Shown here: positions 1 to 10,500 of the stretch, in pieces
Layout of the letters: the number at the start of each line of letters is the position of its first letter
How positions within the stretch are numbered: the stretch's first letter is position 1
Assembly (NCBI RefSeq): GCF_963855985.1
Contig: NC_087090.1
Location: forward strand, 10,848,501-10,912,500
DNA: 64,000 nt
Reading direction: 5' to 3'
Source: Ostrinia nubilalis
Lineage: Eukaryota; Arthropoda; Insecta; Lepidoptera; Crambidae
Notes under the pieces: model-generated
What the model was told of the DNA's origin: nothing
Databases searched by the model: none
The model's input: only the letters and a program-made list of their open reading frames with translations
Translations under genes and position numbers: made by a program

Positions 1-100
1 GAACTCTTCTTACGCTGTTAGGGTTGCTGTCTAGTGAAAAAAATAATTAATCTACTTATTTGTAATGAGGTACGTATGTAGGTAAGTATGCATTCATTAA

Positions 101-175
101 GGAAAACCTTGGGAGAGGCCTTTGTCCAGCAGTGGACGTCATTTGGCTGAAACAACAACAACAACAACAACATAG
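101..175 (+). repeat. RTE-type LINE 3' tail fragment
   Basis: The block around GGCCTTTGTCCAGCAGTGGACGTC followed by a (CAA)n run is the short 3' end that recurs at 32.8, 33.6, 51.3 and (inverted) 55.8 kb here. In the longer copies this stretch encodes the extreme C-terminus of an RTE-like reverse transcriptase ORF. Only the tail is present. The family name comes from recognition of the lepidopteran consensus. Confidence 0.6.
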
Positions 176-697
176 AATTATAATCATACTACAACGCACG
201 CCAGCGTCCTGACGAGCGCGCGCGTGACACTCGACTGATATAATACCCGCCGGCGGGGCGCTTCGCTGTAGGTAATTATCGGATGTACCGCGCGGAGTGA
301 GCCAGGCCTGCCTTAATTAGTAGGTGTGGACAACTACAATACGAGTAACAACTTTATCTCAATTATTATAAAGTTTAGAATAACATGAGGAGACACATCT
401 ATGAAGGCTTGCTAATAAATAAGTCAATTTGCAAGTAAAATAATATGGAGAATCGGAGAGGTCGGTAGCAGGTGCCGAGTTGTCTGACGAGTGTAACTTA
501 ACACCTAATGCAGGTGTAGTATAGACTGCTAGTAAATCAGAAGTAGGTAAAATTACCTATTCAAAAAAGGTTAAATATTTCTCGTACTTGTAATAAAAGC
601 GCAGTAGCTTTTCATTGAATTCACGATTTGAGCAAGCAATCGTAAACTTTTCATTTTAAACTTAATTTCCACAATGTTCCTACGAATAAAAAGCATA

Positions 698-1794
698 GGG
701 GAAAGTAGTACGAGTTGATCCCCTGGGGTAAGATGATCCTTTGCGATTGTGCTGAAACCACTAACGTCATTTAGTTTCTTTCACTGGTAAAACATAGCTC
801 TGGACACCTCCCCGCCTCAGTCAAATCGTAATGGTGGCGTGAGCGATACATCGAATTTGACGAGAAAAAAGAAAAATTGTGTACTTCTGATCTAAAATAG
901 GCATGACTTTGAGTTTATGTTACTTTTATTCAAACAATGTTAAATGTAACTACTGTTGTCTTTAGGCTTTCTATTATGTTTAATTTTAATATTTTGGCCA
1001 TAAAAACATGGCCGCGTACTTGTAGATTATTGTAGCACATATTTAACAAAAAGTGGGACTTGGGTCAAGATGATCCCTTCCTATATGTTCGAGATGATCC
1101 CTGGGAATTAAAACAAAAAAGTCAATGGAGTAGGTAAAGGGAAGTGAAATAAAAGAAAGAGAACTTCATATAACCACAGATATAACTCACCTGAGTCTGA
1201 AGAAGATGATACTGAGTGGCTGTACTGACCAGAGAAGTTTTCAAGCGATACCAAGGGTGAAGGATGGATAAAATGTTATGCATGTGGAAAATGGAGCCAT
1301 AAAGCATGTGCTGGGGTAGAGGGTGATGAAGCAGGTGAATTTATTTGTGATATATGCAACACAGCTCCAGCCAAAAAGCGTTTAAATTATTTAAAAGCTT
1401 TTTAGCAGGTACTAAGAAAGAATAGGTTATTTTCGTTATTTCATTCGTAAATGTTTTTCTTTTCTAACTTTTTAACGATTAGTTCGGATAATTAGGTACT
1501 CCGAAAGGAATACAACCAGAAAAGAATAGATCTTAGAATAGAATCATAGGGATCATCTTACCCCTACCTGGGGGATCATCTTACCCATAGGGGTGTACAA
1601 GATGATCACTTTGTAAGGTTTTGCAAAAAATGAAATATTTTAATGAAACCTAAATTAATTTCTGGTTTTGAGTATAAGGAAAGTTGGATAGATAAATATA
1701 CTAGTAGTAATCGTCTTTATTTTTGGTTTACATTGAAAAATATGTATTTTACAGTGATTCCCGCTTAAGGGGATCATCTCGTACTACTTTCCCC
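698..1794. mobile_element. TA-flanked DNA transposon with GATGATCCC motif array (pogo/Tigger-like remnant)
   Basis: Inverted termini GGGGAAAGTAGTACGAG pair at 698 and 1,794, each flanked by TA (696-697 and 1,795-1,796), the Tc1/mariner-pogo signature. The 9-bp motif GATGATCCC, or close variants in either orientation, recurs near 717, 733, 1,070, 1,089, 1,550, 1,571, 1,593 and at the right end. A decayed coding remnant with a PHD-type zinc finger lies inside at about 1,256-1,405. At 1.1 kb it is too short to be autonomous and is probably a deletion derivative. The superfamily is inferred from the TSD and the zinc-finger remnant; no catalytic DDE domain remains. Confidence 0.7.
1256..1405 (+). 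pseudogene. C-terminal PHD-like zinc finger remnant of a pogo/Tigger-like transposase
   Basis: One frame reads a Cys-rich block with CYACGKWSHKACAG followed by FICDICN, then a TAG stop at about 1,403-1,405. The CX2C...WxHxxC...CX2C spacing matches the PHD-like tail that many arthropod DDE_1 transposases carry after the catalytic domain. A stop shortly upstream of the finger and the absence of the DDE core show that this is a relic. It sits inside the 698-1,794 transposon and shares its orientation. Confidence 0.5.
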
Positions 1795-3241
1795 TAATGC
1801 TGTTTAGTAGATTGGTTATAATACCTAAGTAACAACTATGTCTGCCTCATCTATTTATCACTTCTTTGTGATAAGAATAATGAATAGCGGATACTACATG
1901 CACAATAACACAGATGAACTGTTTTCGCATAATATGTTCCTAGAAATAATAACATCTATGGACATAATGGTCATTTTATCTGCTATTTAACTGCAGAGCC
2001 AGTAAGATAGGCTTTTAACAATATCATAGAGCGAGAGTTTTTTACAAATAAAAGCTACCACTTTTCGAAGAAAGCTGTTACTGGAATAGCCACTAATGAA
2101 ACAAAAAACCCTGTGGTTTTGTTCTCCTGGGCAGTTCGTGCCATAAAACAATTATGTTCTTTTTTGTTAAACTGGCGCCGGTTTCAATCTGTGTGGTATG
2201 CGGTGGCCCGTGAGCCGTGACTCAGCCGTCGCCACATTACCTGAGGCCCTTCCTTTGCCTTTGCGCATAACTTAGGAATACTTAGAAATTCACATCTACG
2301 AAATATCTAAGAATTGACTGAATCAATTTTAAGTTTTGGGTGGATGTGTTTTATGTAGAGACGTTGCCCACTTTTAGTTTCTTTATTGCTAGACTTCTCG
2401 ATAGTACATAGATGCAATAAGCAGTAGTAGGTACCTATCTAAATGGGAACTTTCAATTATTTAAACCTAACTGAAAACAATTATTTTTATACATAACTCT
2501 AACAGCCAGAGGTATCCGTATTAGCGGGCAAATGTAACATCCAAAGTTAGGCCTAGTCGAGAATGTTTTCGATATAGGTAGAGCATGTGATTATTTGCTC
2601 AAAATATTTAAAAGCTTTAGGTACCGACCGTGGGTATGAAACTCTAAATACAGGGTAGTAGTAGATATCTATGATACCTACTTATAATAGCGAAATCTTA
2701 TTATTTTACATTGAAATTTCAATACCAGCCTGCTTGATACGTAGGAAGTTTGTAAAATTTTCTTTATAGTGAAGTTTCTGTAAACTAATCAAGTATACTC
2801 GTAATAAATTACTTCATTTACTTATAACGTTTCATTAGAACAATATTACCAAAATATAGAGTTCTACAGGGATTTCTATAAATTCTTAATCAAAACAGGC
2901 TGCTAGTATTTTAATAATAGCAGATGTGTTAATTAGTAATGTAACTTCTGTATGTCATCTATAAAAGGTTCAAAACTATTGGTATAAGGTAGGTACGATG
3001 GGTAAAGATAGCATTCACATATCAATAACGCCTAGTGAGTTCTCGAGCGCTTAGAATTGTTTTGGATAGCATCGAACTCAGGTAAACATCAAACGGAAAA
3101 TAGGATTATTTTTGTCCTACTTATGAATGAAGGATAAACTGTTCAAAATGATACTATTAACAGGATATTTTCACTGTAACAAGGTAAGTTATTGTAACCT
3201 TTAAATTTTAATTAAATTATTCAAGTTTATTAGGTACTTAC

Positions 3242-3620
3242 TTTTGCTTTGAAAAGTCATAATCAGGTCGCTTTCATCAATCGCCTGTTGTTCTTCTCCA
3301 CTTAAGGCCATTTCGGAGCTGCGAGTAGGACGGGCTTGCTCGTGCTCCTCTGCCAGTTGCTTGTACACGTCCAGAAGGAAGCTGGGCGCCGAGCGGTCCA
3401 GCGGAGGAGCCTGGGCCCGCCTCGGTCGTTCTCCGAGTCCTAAAAGTTCCAGTATCTCGTGTTCCACGACTAATCTCTCGTTTCGCGTCATCGAATGATG
3501 TATCATTGTCTGATCACCATTGTCTATATATAATCCGGAGAGCAGCGCCTCCGCTAAAGTAAACAACAGCACAACAAGGAAGCACGCACGTTGCCACGCC
3601 AGCTTCGGACCGGCCATCAT
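3242..3620 (-). CDS. gbb: BMP5/6/7/8-type TGF-beta ligand (glass bottom boat/60A), exon 1 only
   Basis: This first coding exon encodes about 126 residues. A basic start is followed by a hydrophobic signal peptide (about residues 8-27). Next comes the pro-domain opening RLVVEHEILELLGLGERPRR and the SAPSFLLDVYKQL helix, then IDESDLIMTF. The same order occurs in the latency prodomain of BMP7 and Drosophila Gbb. The exon ends in phase 1 at a clear donor (AAAA|GTAAGT, intron beginning at 3,241). The furin site and the cystine-knot ligand would be encoded by exons left of the window. The protein is a secreted dimeric morphogen precursor acting through BMP receptors. The start chosen is the first of two adjacent Met codons. 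DNA just upstream (3,621-3,860) is GC-rich, as expected for a 5' UTR or promoter. Assignment to gbb rather than dpp rests on the prodomain motifs alone. Confidence 0.85.
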
Positions 3621-4099
3621 AGATAAGAATAAGTACTACGTACGGCCATGTTCGGTGCCAGAGCGGCCAGTGACTGGCGAGCTGAGACGTTGAGGCGCGC
3701 GGCGGGGTCTCCCGCCGAACCTGCCCACTCAAGGTGGGCCGCCAGCGCCGCACTCACTACATTCCTCCCCTCCCTTGCCACATGAATAACGTAAACAACA
3801 TTGACCGGCGCAGACGCACACTTAGAATCGTTGCCGTCAGATTGCAAATGCGTACTTTACAACGCAGTTAAACAACGCTAATAATGTTACAGTAATGAAG
3901 ATAAGTAAGAAAGTTCAGAGTATCATAAGCGAGCGGTGAGGATCAATCACTTAACACGCAAACATAATATCGTTATAAAGAATTAGTATGAAACGCGAAA
4001 ACAAAGGATCATATTTAATACAGGGTGTACTAAAAGTGTATCTAATTCTAGAAGACAAGACGTGGTAGGTACGAGTAATGTATAGAGCGCAAGATTAAT
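3621..4099 (-). promoter_or_regulatory. Probable gbb 5' UTR/promoter region
   Basis: This is the only clearly GC-rich stretch between gbb and Cwc15 (strongest at 3,650-3,790) and directly precedes the gbb start codon. No TATA box or TSS can be assigned with confidence. Two short overlapping ORFs here show no family resemblance and are not called. Confidence 0.35.
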
Positions 4100-4588
4100 G
4101 TATATGTTACGGTTAATGTGATAAATTGAAAATTATTAATAATAACCGGTTATTATGAATAATTACCGACAGTCGCGGTAAAAGTGATAAATGAATCACA
4201 TTTAACAGTGATTATTTAATAATTCAAGCTTAGTACTAACAAATTTCATAAAAGAGAACAACATCTTGTATACGTACTCGTGTACAGCCAAACTTTTGAA
4301 CGTTTTGATAACATATATTAATATAATTTGGCATAATGAGTTTGGAGTGTTTCTTGTATAATATTACTTTTCCATTATGCCTATAACATAATGTTTTGAT
4401 TTAAAGTGAAAAATAGGTTAAGGTGCGGCGGGGGTGGCCCTTGGGCCACCCCTAAGCCGCCTATTTAGTTTTATACACACATAAATGACCTCACATTAAT
4501 CACATTTACCAAATCATGCGGTAATTATTCATAATAACCGGCGATTATTCATAATTTTCACATTTATCACTTTGACCGTAACATATAC
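4100..4588. repeat. Foldback MITE (copy 1) with about 100-bp inverted termini
   Basis: TATATGTTACGGTTAATGTG at the left end is mirrored by the sequence ending CCGTAACATATA at 4,588. The arms are about 100 bp and include the pair of AATAACCGG blocks, and TA dinucleotides flank the element. A GC-rich hairpin (GGTGGCCC/GGGCCACC) lies inside near 4,420-4,460. A second, 5'-half copy is at 49,212-49,780. No coding potential. Confidence 0.7.
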
Positions 4589-5071
4589 AAGTACATAGGT
4601 ATATTCTATGTTCAAATACTTAAAGACGGGTGTATGTATTACGAACGCGTATTTTAAATAGCATCTTGGCGATTAGCAATCTCTTCCAGATAACGTATGG
4701 AGCGAATTGATCGATAGATGGAATTCGTTTTGAGGATTTCTTTTTTACTTTATTTAAACTAGACGTCAAAATAGGATATATAGTTAGAGGACTCAAAATT
4801 AAAAGAACATTGTTTAAAATAGATAAGTACCTACCAACGATTTAAAAATATATCATGTGTATCAAAAAATTACATTCAGGTATAAATATATTTTGTTTTC
4901 CTATTTAGTTCAGCACGCGCCACAAACCCAAAGTACGGATTTTGTCAATGTTTTTCAATAATTATTGCGAAAATAAATATCCTGTAATCAACTCAATTAA
5001 TTAACGGAATCATAATACAATATTACAAAACGACGCTCAATACTCGTTTCAAACACAAGGATAGATTATAG
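4589..5071. other. Intergenic AT-rich sequence
   Basis: Between the foldback MITE and the hAT MITE I see only AT-rich unique-looking sequence, with no ORF of note and no RNA structure. Confidence 0.4.
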
Positions 5072-5324
5072 CAGTGTTTTTCAACCTGTGGGTCGCGACC
5101 CCCTGGGGGGTCGCGAAGCCTCTATAGGGGGGTCGCGAGAGGTCGTAAAAACTACTTCAGTAAAAAAAACATTATAAAGACAGATTTATCCGAAATCTAA
5201 TTAGCACTCTAAACATCTTTGTAACATTATAAAATGCATGAAAAAAAAAGCGAACGGTCGGGGGGTCGCCAAATATTTTTTCATATTAGGGGGGTCGTGT
5301 CATGAAAAAGGTTGAAAAACACTG
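5072..5324. mobile_element. Non-autonomous hAT element, 253 bp
   Basis: The termini CAGTGTTTTTCAACC and GGTTGAAAAACACTG are perfect inverted repeats. They are flanked by an 8-bp duplication GATTATAG (5,064-5,071 and 5,325-5,332), which is diagnostic of hAT transposition. The interior carries several GGGGGGTCGC blocks. It lies in the Cwc15 3' flank. Confidence 0.9.
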
Positions 5325-5586
5325 GATTATAGCATGGTGATTGATTGGTGATGTGAACCAATAAGAGGTCTGAATTTATACTTGAGATTGAGTAAGGCTG
5401 GTACCTACTATTACTAATTATGTGGTAAGGTCTAATAGTCTGTTAATGAGTAAAAAATTTCATAATTTAGCAATTATGTTGCATTTCATAACATGGAAAT
5501 ACCTTTATAAAATAAAATTAATATTTGTTTATAGAAATTATTTATTTAAATGAAAATGGAATTATAATTATCAGCTTAGTTCTCAT

Positions 5587-7275
5587 CTACTTAACATATT
5601 TTTCCATGAACTTTTTGTGAAATTCTGATCTTAGTGAATCATTGATAAAACTGTTTGGCTTCTTTTCTGGTTCTGACCGAGCACAGTTCTTGAACACAAC
5701 ATCATCATCCCATCTCCTTTTTACCTGCAATTAAAAGTGTAGGTATTAGTAATTTTTATTGGTTATTATACATTCTTTGTAATATTTATGGTTACCTATA
5801 GGTATTCACTAATTCAGTGGCGGCGTAGCATGAGTTGGCACCCGGGGCGATCACACCCCCCTCCCCCCCGTCATAAGTCTTAAGGCACCCCCTAGGATTT
5901 TGGGGTTACCTACCCGATTCGAAGATTGAAAGACCCCCCCCCCCCCCCCCCCCGTATCATGACATAGACCGTAGACTTGCCATGCAGATGCGCCAGTGAG
6001 TACTAATCTGCGCGACTTTAGTCACCCCCTGATGCTTGGCACCCGGGGCGGACCGCCCCCACCGCCCCCCCCTTACGCCGCTACTGCACTAATTCACTAA
6101 AATTCAAAACGAAAATAAAACCATTTTTACCTTTAAATCATTTTTTTGTCCAGCAGCAGAGTAATTTAGCAAGGGATTTCCAGACAATATATTTTCCATG
6201 CGTATCCTTTCTTCCTCCTGTTTGCGCTCAGCTTCCTGTAAGTAATGAATGAATACACATTTTAGTCTTTATACAAAACTAGCTGACCCGGCGAACTTTG
6301 TTCCGCCTTGATGGCAATAAATAAGCAGACTTTTTTTTTTAATTTCGAACGGGATAAAAAGTATCCTATGTCCTTCTCCTGGCTCTAAACTACCTCCCTG
6401 ACAATTTTCAGCTAAATCGGTTCAGCCGTTCTTGAGTTATAAGTGGAGTAACTAACACGACTTTCTTTTATATATATAGATAGTGTAAAAGGTATTATTA
6501 TCATTACAACAAAAGTACAACATATTGCATAAAAATTAAAATAGTAAGTAAGAATCATTTAAGTAAGCAAATGACAATTATTACCTTTTTAGCCTGTTCC
6601 AAAGCTCGTTCTTTCTTGATTTTGTTAAGTTCCGCTAACAAGGCAGCTGTGTCATCATCAGAATCATCGGAATCAGATGAATCACCTTCAAGTGGATCAT
6701 CAGCATCTAAACTTGCTGCAGGTACTTGGTCAATTTTAGCTCTTTTTACTGGTGGCTCGTTCTGTCTTCTTGCACTAGGACCTTTAACTTCTTTTTCCCT
6801 CTCATCCAATTCCTTGCGGAAATCACGAGATCTTAATTCGTCAGTCGTTCCCTGCCCTTGCTCTCTGAAATGTCAGACTTAACATTAAATATTGGTACAG
6901 CAGAAACCAAGCAATAAGTTAGTGGGGCATAAATGTTGCAGCAAAATTGTTAGTAGTTTATCTATGATATATATCTGATTTGTAAAAGGAATTTTTACCA
7001 CCTAAATAAATCTAATGCATCACAGACTCTTGATCTATCTTTCAAGTTTAATATTCTACAAGATTAATCAGTATGGGGGTAAGATTATTTATTCATTCCT
7101 GTTCAGTCTAACCGTATGTATACATGTGATATAGATTTGCATACCTGTATTTTAATTTAGTATGACCAGGAAGATCTCTGCTGGAATATTGGCGAGAAAT
7201 AGCACTTAGATCTTTTTCACCACGACCCTGACCACCTCGGGCTGGGTCGAAAGTGGGTCTTGCGGCTGTAGTCAT
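5587..7275 (-). CDS. Cwc15: Spliceosome-associated protein CWC15
   Basis: Four exons join cleanly: 7,275-7,145, 6,864-6,585, 6,235-6,131 and 5,724-5,587, giving 217 residues (human CWC15 has 229). The N-terminus [15 protein letters not shown], the block [16 protein letters not shown], the LDADDPL/acidic serine stretch, [18 protein letters not shown] and the C-terminal [14 protein letters not shown]...[12 protein letters not shown] are all family hallmarks. CWC15 belongs to the Prp19/CDC5L (NTC) complex of the activated spliceosome and acts in the nucleus. Intron 2 holds a LINE remnant and intron 3 a hAT MITE. The gene is divergent from Rbm39. Its start codon is only about 105 bp from the edge of a 17-kb nested transposon block, so its original promoter is either very short or displaced. 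Confidence 0.95.
5815..6086. mobile_element. Non-autonomous hAT element in Cwc15 intron 3
   Basis: The termini CAGTGGCGGCGTA and TACGCCGCTACTG are inverted repeats with two mismatches at most. They are flanked by the perfect 8-bp duplication CACTAATT (5,807-5,814 and 6,087-6,094). The interior is C-rich, including a run of about 20 C. It is distinct from the 5,072 element. Confidence 0.88.
6278..6482 (+). repeat. Truncated LINE 3' end (CR1/L2-like) in Cwc15 intron 2
   Basis: GCTGACCCGGCGAACTTTGT through AAATCGGTTCAGCCGTTCTTGAG to a terminal TATATATAGAT repeat is a widespread insect LINE 3' end. Only about 200 bp is present. The family is assigned from recognition of the consensus. Confidence 0.5.
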
Positions 7276-7587
7276 TTTTTAAAGTAATTTATTATTTAAA
7301 TCTGTTACAATACAAATATTATCCTATCTAAGTACTGTAAATCAACGCAAACAAAATTTTATTATTTACGTATCTTGTTTTTTTTTTTTTTTTTTTTTAT
7401 TATGGCTTTTTTTTTTTTTTTTTTTAATATAGTTTTTCACGGCTCTGGGTGCATGCCCTTTTAAGCCAGTCTTTGAAGTCCGTTGAACTTTTGTTTGAAT
7501 TTGACACATGAACTGTGTTTGACACTTCACTTCACTGATTCACTGTGATTCACTGATATTTTCTTAGTTCTTACTCTTCTCAATTTC

Positions 7588-10500
7588 TCAAATAGTTCCC
7601 AGAGTTGAAACCACGAAAGTATATAAGGGTTTGAAAAGTTTCGGATCCTTGAGGAGTTCGTCCAACGACTGTGGTACACGTTCACAAATAGATTGAAGGT
7701 CATCGATCATGACCAGTCTCTGGATTCCAAAACTTCTACATTTCAGGATTATGTGTTCCATATCGGCAAGCTCTTCATTGCAATATGTACATTCAGCGCT
7801 CGGAATCAAGTTAAGCCTCTTCAGGTGAGTGGGAGCGTGGCAATGGCCAAATCTCAGCCTATTTATTATGGTTATGAACTTCCTGTTATCTATATTCTCA
7901 TTCCTCCGATGGTACCAAGGTTTGGCGGGCGGGCTTCCTTGGATCTTAGCATACCATTTTCCCTTTTCCATACTAGTAATAGTCCAGTACTCATGCCATA
8001 TCTTTTTCAGGTCTTGACTGATTGCGGCTTGATAGTCAGTGTGAGGTATCTTCAACAACGTAGAATGGTCAACATCAAAGCCATTCCTTGCAGCCAGATC
8101 AACAATTTCATTCCCCCTGATGCCACGGTGCGATGGTACCCAAAGGAAGAGCAGTGTCTTACCAGTAAGTCTATATATGTTGTTAATTAATTTCTTAATA
8201 TCATAAATTATATAATTCAAATTATATTTACAAGAGTTATTTTCCAGAGCTAGTAATACGCTTTTAGAGTCAGTTAGAATAATAATATTGTCAGATGGTG
8301 GATTACATGTACAGATATGTTTAAGTGCTAAGAGGATAGCATAACTTTCTGCAGTAAAGATACTACAGTGGCTTTCAATTTTATGACTTTGAGTAAGTTT
8401 AAGTTGTGGATCATAAAATGCAGAGGTTACACTGTTCTCTTTCTTTGAACCATCTGTGTACACTTTATAATAAGACTTATTTAGAAATTTATTAAGATCA
8501 ATTTGATTGGAGATCTTTTCCCTTAAAATGGTGAAATTATTTACAACAAGATCTTCATAATTAACTTTGTACATGGGCCATGGCTTATCTTTATACATAT
8601 TTACAGTGAGAGAATCAATATACAATGCAATTCTTAGTAAGCCCGGAGTGCGTCCAGATATTAACTCATTACCTGTAATTGGAGGAGGAGGAGTAGAGCA
8701 TATTTGGGAAGATAAGGGTGGCATGATTCTATCTAGTACTGGTTTGTTAGTTGAAGTTATTAGTTTGAGACAAAAATTTGCTGCTAGTTGAATACGTCTC
8801 AGTACTAAAGGAGGAATGCATGTTTCACATTGCATAGCATTGATAGGTGTTGAACACATAGCTCCTGTTATTATTCTAAGTGCTTTATTCTGAATAACAT
8901 CTAATTTCTTTAATAGGGTTGGGCCACAATTCATATATGCTAAAGTACTATAGTCAAAATGACTACGCACTAAACTCTTGTATAACATTGATAAAATCTT
9001 AGGATCAGAACCCCAAGTTACACCGGCTAGTGAGCGTAATAAGTTTAAAGCCTTAGAAGAGTTGCGAATGAGAAGCTTTATATGACTTTCAAATGTGAGT
9101 TTTTTATCTAGACACACTCCTAAAAACTTTTTTTCCTGAATCCATGGAAGAGGATTATTATTATAATAAATATTAGAATTACATTCATTATATTTTTTCG
9201 AGAATAACATAACGCCGCTCTTATTGGGACTAATATCAAGTTTTAATTTACCAGAATAAAAATTATGAATTTCAACTAAAGCTAGGTTTAAACTATGCAC
9301 AGCAGTATTTACATTTTTATTTACAGTATAAATTAATAAATCATCAGCAAATTGTAAAAATTTTATATCCCTTTGTGTTAAATACTTATTAATTTGACTA
9401 GTGTATAAATTGTACAATAATGGCGAGATCGTAGCGCCCTGCATTGTGCCTTTATATACATATCCGGGTCCATGAAAAATATTATTAAATTTTATATACA
9501 TTATTCTTTTATACAAAAAATTGAAAATCCATTTACAGACTACCCCGGGTACTCCAATATCACATAAGATGGCTATTAAAATTGAGGGGACCACGTTATC
9601 GAACGCGCCCTGTACATCAAGGAAGACACAAGCTGTAGCAGAGTGACTGTCAAGAGAATTCCTAAGGTCTGAGACCAATGCTGTAAAACTTTCTGCTGCA
9701 CTTCGGCCTTTCCTAAATCCGAATTGTTCATTTGGTAAGATATTATTTGATTCGACATAATAATCTAATCTTGTCTTTAACATGCACTCAAATACTTTAC
9801 CTATACATGAGGACAGAGAAATTGGTCGATAAGAGTTACAGTCATCAGGAGGCTTATCTGGTTTAAGTATAGGGATGACACACTGAGTCTTCCATGAGTC
9901 TGGGATGACCTGTGTTTGCCATAGTAAATTAAAAATGTACAGTAAAAGTTTTTTGGCATTACTATGTAGGCGACGAATAAGTTCATAAGGAATATTGTCT
10001 AAACCAGGTGTAGTGTTCCTACGAGACTTCAAGGCAGTCATAAACTCTTCCCAAGAAAAATGTTGAGATAAAAAAGCTGCTTTTTCGTTACCAATTTGAC
10101 AGAAATATGCTTGCAATAATGAATTATTTACTTCTTTTTCAGGAAGAGATACAGGGGAATATTTCTCAAAAAAAGAGGGAATCCATTCATCATTCTTCGG
10201 CAGTTTAGGAATTGAAACACGCTTAAACCTCTTCATATAGTTCCATACTGTACTAACAGGAGTATATCTATTAAAAGATTCACATAAAGATTTCCAACCT
10301 GTTTTCTTTTTTTCCTTAAGAGTTAGTTTTTTAGCAGCATCTAATTTTTTATACGCAATGTAGTTGTCAATGCTTGGATTACGTCTATAAAAATTTAAAG
10401 CATCTTTACTTTTTTTAACTGCACTATTACACTCATCATCCCACCAAGGTACAGGCTTTTTCATTAAATTGGGAGAGGTTTTGACTACTTTAGGTACACA

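Larger units (their letters stand above)
1..3241 (-). other. Presumed first intron of gbb
   Basis: The gbb exon at 3,242-3,620 ends in a GTAAGT donor and its next exon is not found in this stretch, so the whole interval is probably intron whose downstream exons lie left of the window. Apart from the LINE tail near 130 and the TA-flanked transposon at 698-1,794, I see only AT-rich sequence. A GC-richer island near 2,170-2,270 has no recognisable coding or RNA structure. Confidence 0.6.

Noticed and set aside
5934..5955. Run of about 20 C as a sequencing artefact of interest
   Set aside because: It lies inside a C-rich hAT MITE and can be natural microsatellite expansion; the length is unreliable but uninformative.
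7693..8190. Plus-strand ORFs within LINE A
   Set aside because: Antisense shadows of ORF2.
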